Source: a bacterium (lineage in GTDB: Bacteria; Bacteroidota; Bacteroidia; Flavobacteriales_D; Sanyastnellaceae). Taken from it: 36,866 nt of DNA. Below the pieces are notes generated by a model. That model saw only the letters and a list, made by a program, of their open reading frames with translations. It was not told where the DNA came from and did no database searches. The DNA lies in assembly GCA_029979565.1 (NCBI GenBank), contig JAPOHG010000019.1:1-36866 (forward strand), in the 5' to 3' direction. The position numbers were made by a program, and so were the translations under genes. Positions 26,261-34,055 of this stretch are shown one piece after another. Every line of letters begins with the position of its first letter. Position 1 is the stretch's first letter.

Positions 26261-27535
26261 TTATTCAGACTTATCGGCCATGAGGTGGCTGCAAACCAGA
26301 GCGACGACCAATCCAATGCCCAATCCCTTGAGCAAGTCGATGAAGACAATGGCCAATATGGTCACCACAAACGGAATGAAGTGCTTCATGCCGCTTTCAT
26401 AGATACGCTTGAACGTAGCGGGCTTAGCAAGCTTATACCCCACTACAAAGAGCACCGCCGCGAGACTGCCCAATGGAATGTAGGTAAGGAGCGTAGGCGC
26501 CAACAAGAAGAACAAAAGCAACCACGCACCGTGCAAAATCGCACTGAGCTTGGTGGCGTTTCCCGTCTGAATATTGGCAGAAGAGCGCACAATCACCTGG
26601 GTAATCGGCAAGCCACCAATCAATCCGCTTACGGTATTACCGACCCCTTGAGCCAGCAGTTCCCGGTTGGTGGGCGTAACACGTTGCTCCGGATCCAGCT
26701 TATCCGTCGCCTCGACACACAGCAAGGTTTCCAAACTCGCAACCACTGCGATGGTCGCCGCGAGAATCCAAATTGCGCTGTCGCCGATGGCGGAGAAATC
26801 AGGGAACGTTAACAGTGAACCCCATGCCGATGGATCAATGCCGTCAGCAGCATGGCCTGTTGGTACTTCGACCAGTTGTTTCGTCGTCAAGGCACCGTCT
26901 CCGTTGCGCGTGATGAGGTGGACCACAATCCCCGCTAGGACCGCTGTCAATGAACCCGACAGCACCTTGGTGAACTTCTGGGCCTTCATGAACGACGTTT
27001 CCCACGAGATCAAGATGGCGAGGCACACGAACGTGACCACAGTCGCCGTCGCCGAGGCGTAGCTGATGTTGTCACCAAGTAGCAACAGCACATCAAAAAC
27101 CTTGTCAGCCTTGGTGGTTCCCTCTGCGCCGGCATAGCCCAAGCCATGGGGGATTTGCTTGATGAAAATGATGATGCCAATGGCGGCCAACATCCCTTGG
27201 ATGACGCTGGAAGGAAAGTACTTTCCGACCACGCCGGCCTTGACAATACCCAACACCAACTGAGCCAATCCACCGATGACTACGGCTAATAAAAAAGCTT
27301 CAAAGCCGACCTCTTGAATGCCGTCATATACAATAACCGCCAGGCCAGCCGCCGGTCCGGATACGCCAACATGGCTTCCGGAAATGGGTGCAACAATAAG
27401 TCCGCCAATGATGCCGGCAATCAAGCCGGCGATGGGCTCTGCGCCCGAGGCCAATGCAATGCCCAGGCAGAGAGGCAGTGCGACCAAAAAAACAACCAAG
27501 GATGCTGGAGCATCCTTTCCAATATGCTGAAACAT
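26261..27535 (-). CDS. SulP-family anion transporter without STAS domain
   Basis: A 424-residue inner-membrane transporter with about 12-14 helices. The N-terminus (ALPLCLGIALASGAEPIAGL) and the SGSHVGVSGPAAGLAVIV motif (residues about 52-70) are typical of SulP, as is the ETLLCVEATDKL segment (about 270) and GGLPITQVIVRSSANIQTGN (about 303-322). Most SulP proteins carry a cytoplasmic STAS domain; this one stops after the last helix (HLMADKSE), so it is the short form. In Bacteroidota and cyanobacteria similar proteins import bicarbonate with sodium; sulfate is the other usual substrate. A carbonic anhydrase gene is not seen nearby. It lies between a small acidic exported protein and a Kazal lipoprotein. 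Confidence 0.9.
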   Translation of the reverse strand: MFQHIGKDAPASLVVFLVALPLCLGIALASGAEPIAGLIAGIIGGLIVAPISGSHVGVSGPAAGLAVIVYDGIQEVGFEAFLLAVVIGGLAQLVLGIVKAGVVGKYFPSSVIQGMLAAIGIIIFIKQIPHGLGYAGAEGTTKADKVFDVLLLLGDNISYASATATVVTFVCLAILISWETSFMKAQKFTKVLSGSLTAVLAGIVVHLITRNGDGALTTKQLVEVPTGHAADGIDPSAWGSLLTFPDFSAIGDSAIWILAATIAVVASLETLLCVEATDKLDPEQRVTPTNRELLAQGVGNTVSGLIGGLPITQVIVRSSANIQTGNATKLSAILHGAWLLLFFLLAPTLLTYIPLGSLAAVLFVVGYKLAKPATFKRIYESGMKHFIPFVVTILAIVFIDLLKGLGIGLVVALVCSHLMADKSE

Positions 27536-27572
27536 GGATTTCGAGAGTAAAATGAAAGAGAAATGAACGCGC

Positions 27573-27587
27573 AGCCTGTTGCAGGCT
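27573..27587 (-). terminator. Short perfect hairpin ahead of SulP gene
   Basis: AGCCTG-TTG-CAGGCT forms a 6-bp stem with a 3-base loop in the 62-base gap between the small acidic gene and SulP. On the minus strand the following sequence is moderately T-rich but has no clear T-tract, so it may be an attenuator, a processing hairpin or a weak terminator. Confidence 0.35.
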
Positions 27588-27597
27588 ACTATGGCCT

Positions 27598-27933
27598 TTA
27601 GGCCTTCATTTCCGGGGGCTCAAACACACCTTTGCGGAAAGGGGAATCCCAATCTCTATTTGCTGTAGCCGAGCGATTGAGCTCATGCATCGCCAAGGCT
27701 TCAGCATTCCATTCCGACCATTCCGACCACTTCTTCACCTCGTCGTCTGCTGCCTCCTCTTCGCCTTGTTTATTTTCCTCGCCTCGCTCATCTTCCGCAT
27801 CGGACATGAGCCATACCACTTCTTCCTCACCCCAATTCAAAGCTGAGGCACACGGCATCCCCACCCAACACACAATGGAAAGCAACCCGAGGGCGAAAGC
27901 CCAAAACGCTCGATAAGTGGAACCCAAAGTCAC
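27598..27933 (-). CDS. Small acidic exported protein of unknown function
   Basis: A 111-residue protein starting at GTG 27933, with a hydrophobic signal segment (residues 10-31, ending ASAL). The mature part is strikingly acidic (EDERGEENKQGEEEAADDEV), followed by WSEWSEW and a C-terminal FRKGVFEPPEM. Similar small exported proteins with a Pro-rich end occur in other Flavobacteria by memory, but I cannot name a family. It lies between the diheme b-type protein and SulP on the same strand. Expression is not certain because no ATG is available; the clear signal peptide argues for a real gene. Confidence 0.55.
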   Translation of the reverse strand: MTLGSTYRAFWAFALGLLSIVCWVGMPCASALNWGEEEVVWLMSDAEDERGEENKQGEEEAADDEVKKWSEWSEWNAEALAMHELNRSATANRDWDSPFRKGVFEPPEMKA

Positions 27934-27992
27934 GGAGCAAAACTACATACTATGGCCGAGGCGACGTGCCTCAAAACTGTCAAAAAAACCCA

Positions 27993-28457
27993 CTAGCGGA
28001 AATAGACCACACGCCAGAGATGCATCAACGAACCGGCGAGGGTCACCGCCGCAAAAACGAGATGATACGGAAGCCATTTTCGGCTTTGTTCCTTGATCGA
28101 CACCCAAGAGCCAAATACCAGTGAAGCGAAAAGAGCAAGTGGCAGGAAGCCGAGCAGTCCGTAACCCAGCTGCAGCGAATGAACCAAGGCCAGCAGAGGC
28201 ACGGCCCAAGCCAATGCTTGATGAACCTCCACCCAATCGTCCCACTGCGCCCCCTGTTTTTGGTACACCAAGCGTCCAATGGAAAGCGCCCACTGCGCAA
28301 GGATGGACACAAGAAGCGCACTCCCTGTCCAATTTCGAAATGCATCACCCTGTTGGAAGTCCATATCGATGAACCCGAACTTGGACAGAACTGTCCCAAT
28401 GAGCAAGCCCATCAGGCACCCCCAAATCCATACCAATTGCCGCTTAAGGTTGGTCAT
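27993..28457 (-). CDS. Four-helix membrane protein with diheme b-cytochrome His pairs
   Basis: A 154-residue membrane protein with four transmembrane helices (about 7-27, 45-65, 77-110 as one long hairpin region, and 130-150). Two helices each hold a pair of His residues 14 positions apart: His-x13-His in VHQALAWAVPLLALVHS and in YHLVFAAVTLAGSLMHLW. Such spacing, one pair near each end of two helices, is the mark of diheme b cytochromes (b561 and ferric-reductase-like families), so two hemes stacked across the membrane are likely. The start overlaps the end of the monoheme DUF3365 gene by 14 nt. It probably passes electrons across the inner membrane for the redox proteins encoded upstream; the heme assignment is inference from His spacing. 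Confidence 0.7.
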   Translation of the reverse strand: MTNLKRQLVWIWGCLMGLLIGTVLSKFGFIDMDFQQGDAFRNWTGSALLVSILAQWALSIGRLVYQKQGAQWDDWVEVHQALAWAVPLLALVHSLQLGYGLLGFLPLALFASLVFGSWVSIKEQSRKWLPYHLVFAAVTLAGSLMHLWRVVYFR

Positions 28458-29274
28458 CGATGTTGAGTATGCTGGCCATCAAATGCACCGCTGCCAATTC
28501 GGCCACACTGTCTTGAAACGTCTTTACGTCCGGAATGAAGGCTCCTTGGGAAGGCCACCCAACGCCAATGGCAGGTTGCTCACTTGGATCCATGGCTTGG
28601 ATCTCATCGAGGTACCGGGACCAGACAGAGGACACCCCGGACCGATATGCCTTGAGCATATCAACGAGTTCATCGGTCGTCACCGAATCGCCGGGATACG
28701 ACCACGTGGTAGCGCCCATCAGATCCCCGAGTTGCCAATCGGACTTCGAGGTACGTTCGTGCTCGTTGTGGCAAGAAACACAGGCCGCTGCTGAAGCGAA
28801 ATCCGGGTACATGCCGATGGTCTCGTTGGTCACCTCATCCATAAAGTACTGCGGAGAGCGGTCTTCCCGCATAAGCGCGAAGGCCTCTGCCTGACGCCCT
28901 TGAAATTGATTGGATGCCTCAATGGGGAAATCCGAACCTAGGTACAGCCCCAGGGGCACGTCGCTCGCCTTCAGTTCATCTGCAACTCCGCGCAAAAACA
29001 GTGCTGGAAGCGGTCCGGCGATGACCTCCGGGTCGGCCCAACGTTCCGAAAAAGCGAGGCCTCGAGGCTTTCCGGCACCGACGATGGCCTTGGTGTAGAG
29101 GGTGCGCGTCACATCGTTTTCCAGCGCCAACATGGCCATGGCCTCCTGTGTCGAATAGGACTTCACCGCGGCATCGGTTGCTAGAAGCGGAACCGGTGCT
29201 GAAAAAAACAGGTACCCCATAACCCCGACAAATCCCATCGACGACAACACCCAGAACTTTGTGACTCTGTTCAT
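28444..29274 (-). CDS. Membrane-anchored Tll0287-like (DUF3365) c-heme protein
   Basis: A 276-residue protein beginning at ATG 29274 with an N-terminal hydrophobic segment (about 7-27) that acts as signal or anchor. Residues about 35-195 match the Tll0287-like heme domain (DUF3365): a YLGSDFPIEASNQ segment, FMDEVTNETIGMYPDF, and the heme c motif Cys165-Val-Ser-Cys168-His169 followed by DWQLGDLMGATTWSYP, which is the usual conserved end. These periplasmic monoheme domains occur alone or as sensory domains; here no signalling domain is attached, so a redox carrier or sensor role is likely. The 80-residue C-terminal region is unassigned. It lies between the beta-barrel and the diheme b-type gene, 11 nt after the barrel stop. 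Confidence 0.83.
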   Translation of the reverse strand: MNRVTKFWVLSSMGFVGVMGYLFFSAPVPLLATDAAVKSYSTQEAMAMLALENDVTRTLYTKAIVGAGKPRGLAFSERWADPEVIAGPLPALFLRGVADELKASDVPLGLYLGSDFPIEASNQFQGRQAEAFALMREDRSPQYFMDEVTNETIGMYPDFASAAACVSCHNEHERTSKSDWQLGDLMGATTWSYPGDSVTTDELVDMLKAYRSGVSSVWSRYLDEIQAMDPSEQPAIGVGWPSQGAFIPDVKTFQDSVAELAAVHLMASILNIDDQP

Positions 29275-29285
29275 GCTTGCGAGGT

Positions 29286-30482
29286 TTACAGCCGAATCGT
29301 CGGCGAAAAATTCAGTGCAATCCAACCCCACTGTTGCCATCCATTCTCAATGGCAGTTCGGTTCTGGGATGCGTACATCGCATCGGTCGCGGTCATAACG
29401 GACCAACCGAAGGACGCTTTTACAAATTCAGTGGGATTGAATACGAGCACCGCGTCCAACTCATTGGCGAACAATGCGTCGAATGATGAACGGTAGAAGC
29501 GGTGGTACCGCACGTCCCACTTGGCTTTCCACGCTGCCTTTCCAAAAGGCCTTGACCAGTGCACCCGCGCATCGGCCATGCCATTGGCTGGGATGCCAAC
29601 GTAAAATTGGTCCATCCACCCGTAGTGGCGGTGGTTGGTGCCCAAGAAGGGATGGAACGCTCGGCCTCTGTTATCCCCTTCGAGCCAATCCAAAGCCACC
29701 AATGCCTTTCCCATTGCACTCGACGTGTAGTGCAACTCTGCCACGCCCATGTAGGACGCCGGCTGGCCGTTCGATTGTTCTTGCACGTAGCCTTCAACGA
29801 CCCATGAAACGACCTCGCCTCTGGCTTTACCGGTCCATGTCGCTCCGGCCGTGACGACCGAAGCCGTTGGATCCAGGGAGTTCTTCTGGTTGAAATAAAG
29901 AATTGAAATCCGATTCCGCTCACTGGCATAGACGTGGTACCCCATGATTCGGGTCAAACCGGCAGGAGCGTCCCAGGTCAAGGCGGCTGTTGTGGTGCCG
30001 ATGGCCGTGGATTGGTCCCAACGGAGTCCATCGAGGAATCGACCGTATTGCGACCAATTTACTGCGCCAACAATGCGTTCGTTGTCAAAGGCGATACGCT
30101 GACGCCCGGCTGTGAAGCGGGTGTTGGCATTCGGTTTCCATGCGCCCCATGATTCGGTCGCCGCAAATGCTCCGTAGCCCGCCGTGTTGCCGGCCATGTC
30201 CCCAAACGTGCGAACATCCTGAAAGCCGAGCCGCACTTCCCATTTTTCGGTGCCGTGGTGCCAGGTTAAGCGGGTGCGTTGCATGGTGAGCAACTCCCCT
30301 GCGTCGCCCGGTTGCCGCAATCGCTTGTACCCGTCTCGCCATTCCGAGCGCGGGCGCACTTGAAGTATGATACGGTCCTCCTCACTTGGCTTTTCTTGGG
30401 CGTGGGAGGCATCGGCGCACGCCAACAAACCACCTAAAATCAAGGCTCCCAACCTCAGCCAACTGTCCAATCTAGTCTTCAT
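29286..30482 (-). CDS. Outer-membrane beta-barrel protein, alginate-export-like
   Basis: A 398-residue protein with a signal peptide (residues 1-29, DASHAQ) and alternating polar and aromatic strands throughout (for example RTRLTWHHGTEKWEVRLGFQ, ARVHWSRPFGKAAWKAKWDV), ending in an aromatic strand (WQQWGWIALNFSPTIRL). This is the pattern of an outer-membrane barrel of about 16-18 strands, close to the alginate-export/porin-like group (MQRTRLTW, GRQRIAFDNERIVG are typical). Start ATG 30482 overlaps the end of the fusion cytochrome gene by 11 nt. As it is embedded in a redox operon it might act as a pore holding a cytochrome, or as a solute porin; sequence alone does not decide. No heme motif is present. 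Confidence 0.8.
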   Translation of the reverse strand: MKTRLDSWLRLGALILGGLLACADASHAQEKPSEEDRIILQVRPRSEWRDGYKRLRQPGDAGELLTMQRTRLTWHHGTEKWEVRLGFQDVRTFGDMAGNTAGYGAFAATESWGAWKPNANTRFTAGRQRIAFDNERIVGAVNWSQYGRFLDGLRWDQSTAIGTTTAALTWDAPAGLTRIMGYHVYASERNRISILYFNQKNSLDPTASVVTAGATWTGKARGEVVSWVVEGYVQEQSNGQPASYMGVAELHYTSSAMGKALVALDWLEGDNRGRAFHPFLGTNHRHYGWMDQFYVGIPANGMADARVHWSRPFGKAAWKAKWDVRYHRFYRSSFDALFANELDAVLVFNPTEFVKASFGWSVMTATDAMYASQNRTAIENGWQQWGWIALNFSPTIRL

Positions 30483-32064
30483 TTTTTGCGTTGTATCGCT
30501 TTCCGTTTCCATACGGGTCCAATCCGCCCTCAAAGTAATCGCGCACTTCGGATTCTCGCAACCTATTGGCCATGCGCGTCGGTACTTCGTACATGTGATT
30601 TCCGTGAAAATCATGGCACGTCAAGCACGTGGACCATTGTCCGGATTCAGCCAATTCGGCGTGGGGCACGTCAATCGGGTCATCCACGACCTCCATGGCG
30701 CTGTGGCAATGTTGGCAGTAATCCATTTCAATAACACCGACCCGGGCCCCCGTGTGTTCCCCGTGGCAGTTCGCGCAGCGGTGGACACCAATGGCCTCTC
30801 GCTGTGCGGCGAACCGCAGCTCTTCGAAGCGTGTGACCGGATGGCGATCGTTCGGACGTTCGTGGCACGACTGGCAGGCTGCATTGTCCACTTCCGCATA
30901 ACCCACCGGCACCCAATCGTGCCCGTGCAAGGCAACAGCGGTTCGAGCATTGTGGGCCAGTTGTTGGCGCAACGAACCGGGCGCCTTCTTATGGCAGGAC
31001 TCGCATTTCAAGTTGGAATGCCCGGTATTCATACTGCCTTTCGACGACAGTCCAGTTCCCGGTGAAACATTCCAAAAACCGAAGAATACCACCCCAATAA
31101 CCAAGGCGGCTGCGTACCACTGCGACCGGTTCAATCGGTTTGCCGGTCCCAGCAGTGCCTGTTCACCTTCCATTGCCGTGGTGGTGCAAGTCGTCACGCG
31201 GTCGCCCGCACGTTGAACCTTTCCATTGCACTGAACGCGTCCTTCAAGCACCCGGGCTTCACAGGTACCGCAAGCGCCGACCAAACAAGCCGCATCCAAT
31301 CGAACGCCTCGTGCTTGCAACGCCGTGAGCACCGTGTGGTTCGATGCTACCTGAACTTCCTGTTTTCTACCAAACAAGCCCTTCCAAGCCACCTTGCCTG
31401 CATTGGACGTCGAGGCCCTTTGACCATACGATTCCATGCGAATGGATTCAGCAGGAACTCCAAATGTCCCGAGCTTGTCCACTACCGCTCGATTCATGGC
31501 TTCAGGACCGCAGATGTAGGCCGCAGCTTCTTCAAAATCTTCTGGCCTGAGGCCGTCAAGCAGCGTCCTGCCAATAAACTCATGAAGATCCAACTGACCG
31601 GTATCGGCGAGCTGCCGCAATTCCGATCCAAACATCACCTCATCCGCTGATGCGTTTCCATAGTACAACGATGGGCGCACCCCCTCCTGCACCAACTGTT
31701 GAATCAAGCAATAAATCGGACTGATTCCACTGCCACCTGCCACAAAGGTGTGTTGCGAAAACTCCCTATTGAGGGCAAAAGCACCAAAAGGACCAGCCAC
31801 GCGAACCGGAGTGCGCTCGTCCAGCTCGCAGAGCCATTCACTCACGCCACCCTTGCGTGCCTCCTTGACCCCCAAGCGCCAGTGGTCTGCTTCTATTCCG
31901 CTCAGCGAAAACGATGCCCGTTGCGGCGCGCGATTGACCTGGGCTTCGAGTACTACAAATTGACCGGGATGCGCCTCCGGCATACCGCCGCGGATATCCA
32001 ACCGCAATTCGACCGCTCGACCGGTGAGCCTTTTTACCCGTTCTATGTACCCTTTTCGCCACAT
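30472..32064 (-). CDS. NAD(P)H/FAD reductase - [2Fe-2S] ferredoxin - TM - pentaheme cytochrome c fusion
   Basis: A 530-residue redox fusion. Residues 1-95 form an FNR-type FAD domain (RASFSLS at 49-55), 105-215 an NAD(P)-binding domain (VAGGSGISP at 108-116, CGPEAM at 185-190), and 235-305 a plant-type ferredoxin with Cys260-x4-Cys265-x2-Cys268 and a fourth Cys at 293. One hydrophobic helix (about 316-333) follows, and then a periplasmic-type domain with five c-heme motifs: CESCH 354, CQSCH 397, CANCH 430, CQHCH 450 and CLTCH 480. The topology should be N-in, C-out, since hemes c are attached in the periplasm. The protein has no N-terminal signal peptide. It heads a minus-strand run containing the barrel, the DUF3365 protein and the diheme b protein. 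Electrons would flow from NAD(P)H via FAD and FeS to periplasmic hemes, or the reverse. The physiological partner is unknown. Confidence 0.88.
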   Translation of the reverse strand: MWRKGYIERVKRLTGRAVELRLDIRGGMPEAHPGQFVVLEAQVNRAPQRASFSLSGIEADHWRLGVKEARKGGVSEWLCELDERTPVRVAGPFGAFALNREFSQHTFVAGGSGISPIYCLIQQLVQEGVRPSLYYGNASADEVMFGSELRQLADTGQLDLHEFIGRTLLDGLRPEDFEEAAAYICGPEAMNRAVVDKLGTFGVPAESIRMESYGQRASTSNAGKVAWKGLFGRKQEVQVASNHTVLTALQARGVRLDAACLVGACGTCEARVLEGRVQCNGKVQRAGDRVTTCTTTAMEGEQALLGPANRLNRSQWYAAALVIGVVFFGFWNVSPGTGLSSKGSMNTGHSNLKCESCHKKAPGSLRQQLAHNARTAVALHGHDWVPVGYAEVDNAACQSCHERPNDRHPVTRFEELRFAAQREAIGVHRCANCHGEHTGARVGVIEMDYCQHCHSAMEVVDDPIDVPHAELAESGQWSTCLTCHDFHGNHMYEVPTRMANRLRESEVRDYFEGGLDPYGNGKRYNAKNED

Positions 32065-32150
32065 GGGAAGGCGAATTTAATTCCTTCCTTGCAATGCGCT
32101 GAACATCATCCGCTTACGCGTGTTATTATTTTGATTTGCAGTACATTACC

Positions 32151-32999
32151 ATGAAGTCTTTTTTGCTCGATAGCGCCAACGCTGTACTCTCCGAATCCAC
32201 CCGGTCCCGTGTGGAACGCGGGCTGGTCGGCTTGGCTTTGGGTATGTTCATGTTGCACCTGCTGCTCTATGGCATCAACCTCATTTTTGAATTCAACTGG
32301 CCGGCTGCCTACTTCAGCCACCCCTTGCAGACGTTGTACACCCCTTTCTCTGCTATTCTGGTAGCCGAGGTGTACTTGCTGATCCACTACCTCCCAACTT
32401 CTTTTGCTCGGTCCATGGGCAAGCAAATGGAAATTGTAGCCCTGATTGAAATCCGGTCGGTATTCAAAGACGTGGACTTCACCACGAAATGGCCGTGGGA
32501 TGCGGATTTCTTTCCGCACTTGATGGGCGCCATGGTTGTCGGCAGCATCCTCGTCGCTTTCTACCGTGTGTTGCCCCGAAGGATTGCGCGCATCGAGGAA
32601 TTGGAGCTTCAGCGTTTCATCGAATTCAAAAAAATCCTGGCTGGGTTCCTGTTCGCCTACCTGATTTTCTTGAGCGGCTGGTCGTTCTTCACCTGGGCAT
32701 ATGACCTCTACGCCGGTTCAGACTGGGCCCTTCACGACCCCAATGACTTCTTCTACAACGACTTTTTCACGGCGCTGATTCTGGTGGACGTCTTGCTGTT
32801 GGTCATTTCCTTTCGGTACCTGTCCGACTTCGGCTTGGTGTTCCGCAATTGTGGGTTCATCATCAGCACCATCCTACTGCGCCGTGCATTGGTCATCGAA
32901 CCCTGGCATGCGCTAGCGTACGAAGCCACCAGCGCCTTGTTGGCACTCCTTGTACTGTTATTGCACCGAGGGTTGACAAGCAAAGACCCTGAGGAATAA
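32151..32999 (+). CDS. Polytopic membrane protein of unknown function
   Basis: A 282-residue protein beginning at ATG 32151 with about seven hydrophobic helices (around residues 25-48, 62-84, 123-143, 165-187, 207-227, 235-250 and 258-276). There are no convincing conserved motifs, heme His pairs or known transporter signatures; some scattered Trp, Tyr and His residues lie between helices. It is divergent from the redox operon with an 86-base gap and converges on the asparaginase-like gene with an 11-base gap. A role in the same redox process is possible but unsupported. I do not recognise the family. Confidence 0.7.
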   Translation: MKSFLLDSANAVLSESTRSRVERGLVGLALGMFMLHLLLYGINLIFEFNWPAAYFSHPLQTLYTPFSAILVAEVYLLIHYLPTSFARSMGKQMEIVALIEIRSVFKDVDFTTKWPWDADFFPHLMGAMVVGSILVAFYRVLPRRIARIEELELQRFIEFKKILAGFLFAYLIFLSGWSFFTWAYDLYAGSDWALHDPNDFFYNDFFTALILVDVLLLVISFRYLSDFGLVFRNCGFIISTILLRRALVIEPWHALAYEATSALLALLVLLLHRGLTSKDPEE

Positions 33000-33010
33000 G
33001 GCTGAAGCAA

Positions 33011-34048
33011 TTAGTGCACTTCCACTGTGCCCTCCACCGTCGCTCCGAACATCGCAACGCCTCGGCCGTCTGGCGAGGACCACGCTCGAAACATACCGGC
33101 GCTGTTGCAAACGAGTGAAATGGCTCCCGAAGCATCCACAGCGACCACACCCCCATCGCCGCCCAACGCCCCCATCTCATCGAAGATGGCCCCGCGGCAT
33201 GCCTCCGCCAGCTTTTCGTCGCCGTGCAGCATGCGTCCGTGGATTTCCTGCGCCACACCTGTCCGAATGAAGTACTCTCCCCATCCGGTAGCCGAGACCG
33301 CACAGGTGCGGTTATCGGCCCAAGTTCCCGCGCCAATGATGGGGCTGTCGCCAATGCGCCCGTGCTCTTTGTAGGTCATCCCACCCGTTGACGTACCTGC
33401 AGCTAAGTTGCCTTGGCGGTCCAAGGCCACGCATCCGACCGTACCCTTCTTGTAAGCAAGGGCGTCTTTCGCTTCAGCCCTGCGTTTGGCACGCAGGTAG
33501 CGGCTGTGGGCTTTATGCGTGAAAAACCACGCATCGGAAGCGGGCTCATGCCCCATCGCAGCGGCAAATTCTCCGGCCCCGTGCCCACTAAAAAACACGT
33601 GTTCGCTGCTGTCCATCACCGAACGGGCCACGGATATGGGATGCCGAAAACCACGGATGCCGGTCACGGCCCCGCAGTTGCGTGTCTTCCCGTCCGCTAT
33701 GGATGCGTCGAGTTCTTGGACGCCTTCAGCGGTGAACACCGCCCCGCGCCCTGCATTGAAAAGCGAATCATCTTCCATCCGTCGGATCACAGCCTCCACG
33801 GCTTCCACACTTGTTCCGCCTTGCGCGAGTAACTCCTCACCAAGCGCCAGGGCCGATGATAACGAAGCCGTGTAAGCCGCTTGTTGTATGGGCGAGAGGT
33901 CCTCTTCCCCAAAATGACCAGCGCCGCCGTGGATGGCGATGGCCCAGTCCCGCGGTTGCTCGACCGATTGCTCTGCGCCTGGTTGCCCGCATCCGAATGC
34001 CATGACCATCAACAAAGCCACGGATGTGGCTATCCAATACTGTTTCAT
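33011..34048 (-). CDS. Isoaspartyl peptidase / L-asparaginase (Ntn hydrolase), lipoprotein
   Basis: A 345-residue Thr-type N-terminal-nucleophile hydrolase. Start ATG 34048 gives a lipoprotein signal (VALLMVMAFGC, Cys20). The mature part begins with the family mark AIAIHGGAG (about 36-44) and the LFNAGRGAVFT segment (about 97-106). The chain is expected to cleave itself before Thr203 in KKGTVGCVALD, and TSTGGMTYKEHGRIGDSP carries the substrate-binding residues. Such enzymes hydrolyse beta-aspartyl peptides and asparagine. Surface or periplasmic attachment means it would act on imported peptides. It starts 7 nt after the dioxygenase/methyltransferase stop, suggesting one transcript, though a functional link is unclear. 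Confidence 0.92.
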   Translation of the reverse strand: MKQYWIATSVALLMVMAFGCGQPGAEQSVEQPRDWAIAIHGGAGHFGEEDLSPIQQAAYTASLSSALALGEELLAQGGTSVEAVEAVIRRMEDDSLFNAGRGAVFTAEGVQELDASIADGKTRNCGAVTGIRGFRHPISVARSVMDSSEHVFFSGHGAGEFAAAMGHEPASDAWFFTHKAHSRYLRAKRRAEAKDALAYKKGTVGCVALDRQGNLAAGTSTGGMTYKEHGRIGDSPIIGAGTWADNRTCAVSATGWGEYFIRTGVAQEIHGRMLHGDEKLAEACRGAIFDEMGALGGDGGVVAVDASGAISLVCNSAGMFRAWSSPDGRGVAMFGATVEGTVEVH

Positions 34049-34055
34049 CGTTTCT

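Noticed and set aside
26162-26812. Plus-strand 216-codon frame opposite the SulP gene
   Set aside because: Antisense to a clear membrane transporter and without domains; shadow frame.
29940-31000. Possible mobile-element insertion joining reductase and cytochrome parts
   Set aside because: No direct or inverted repeats, transposase or change of base composition was seen around the junction; the frame is continuous.
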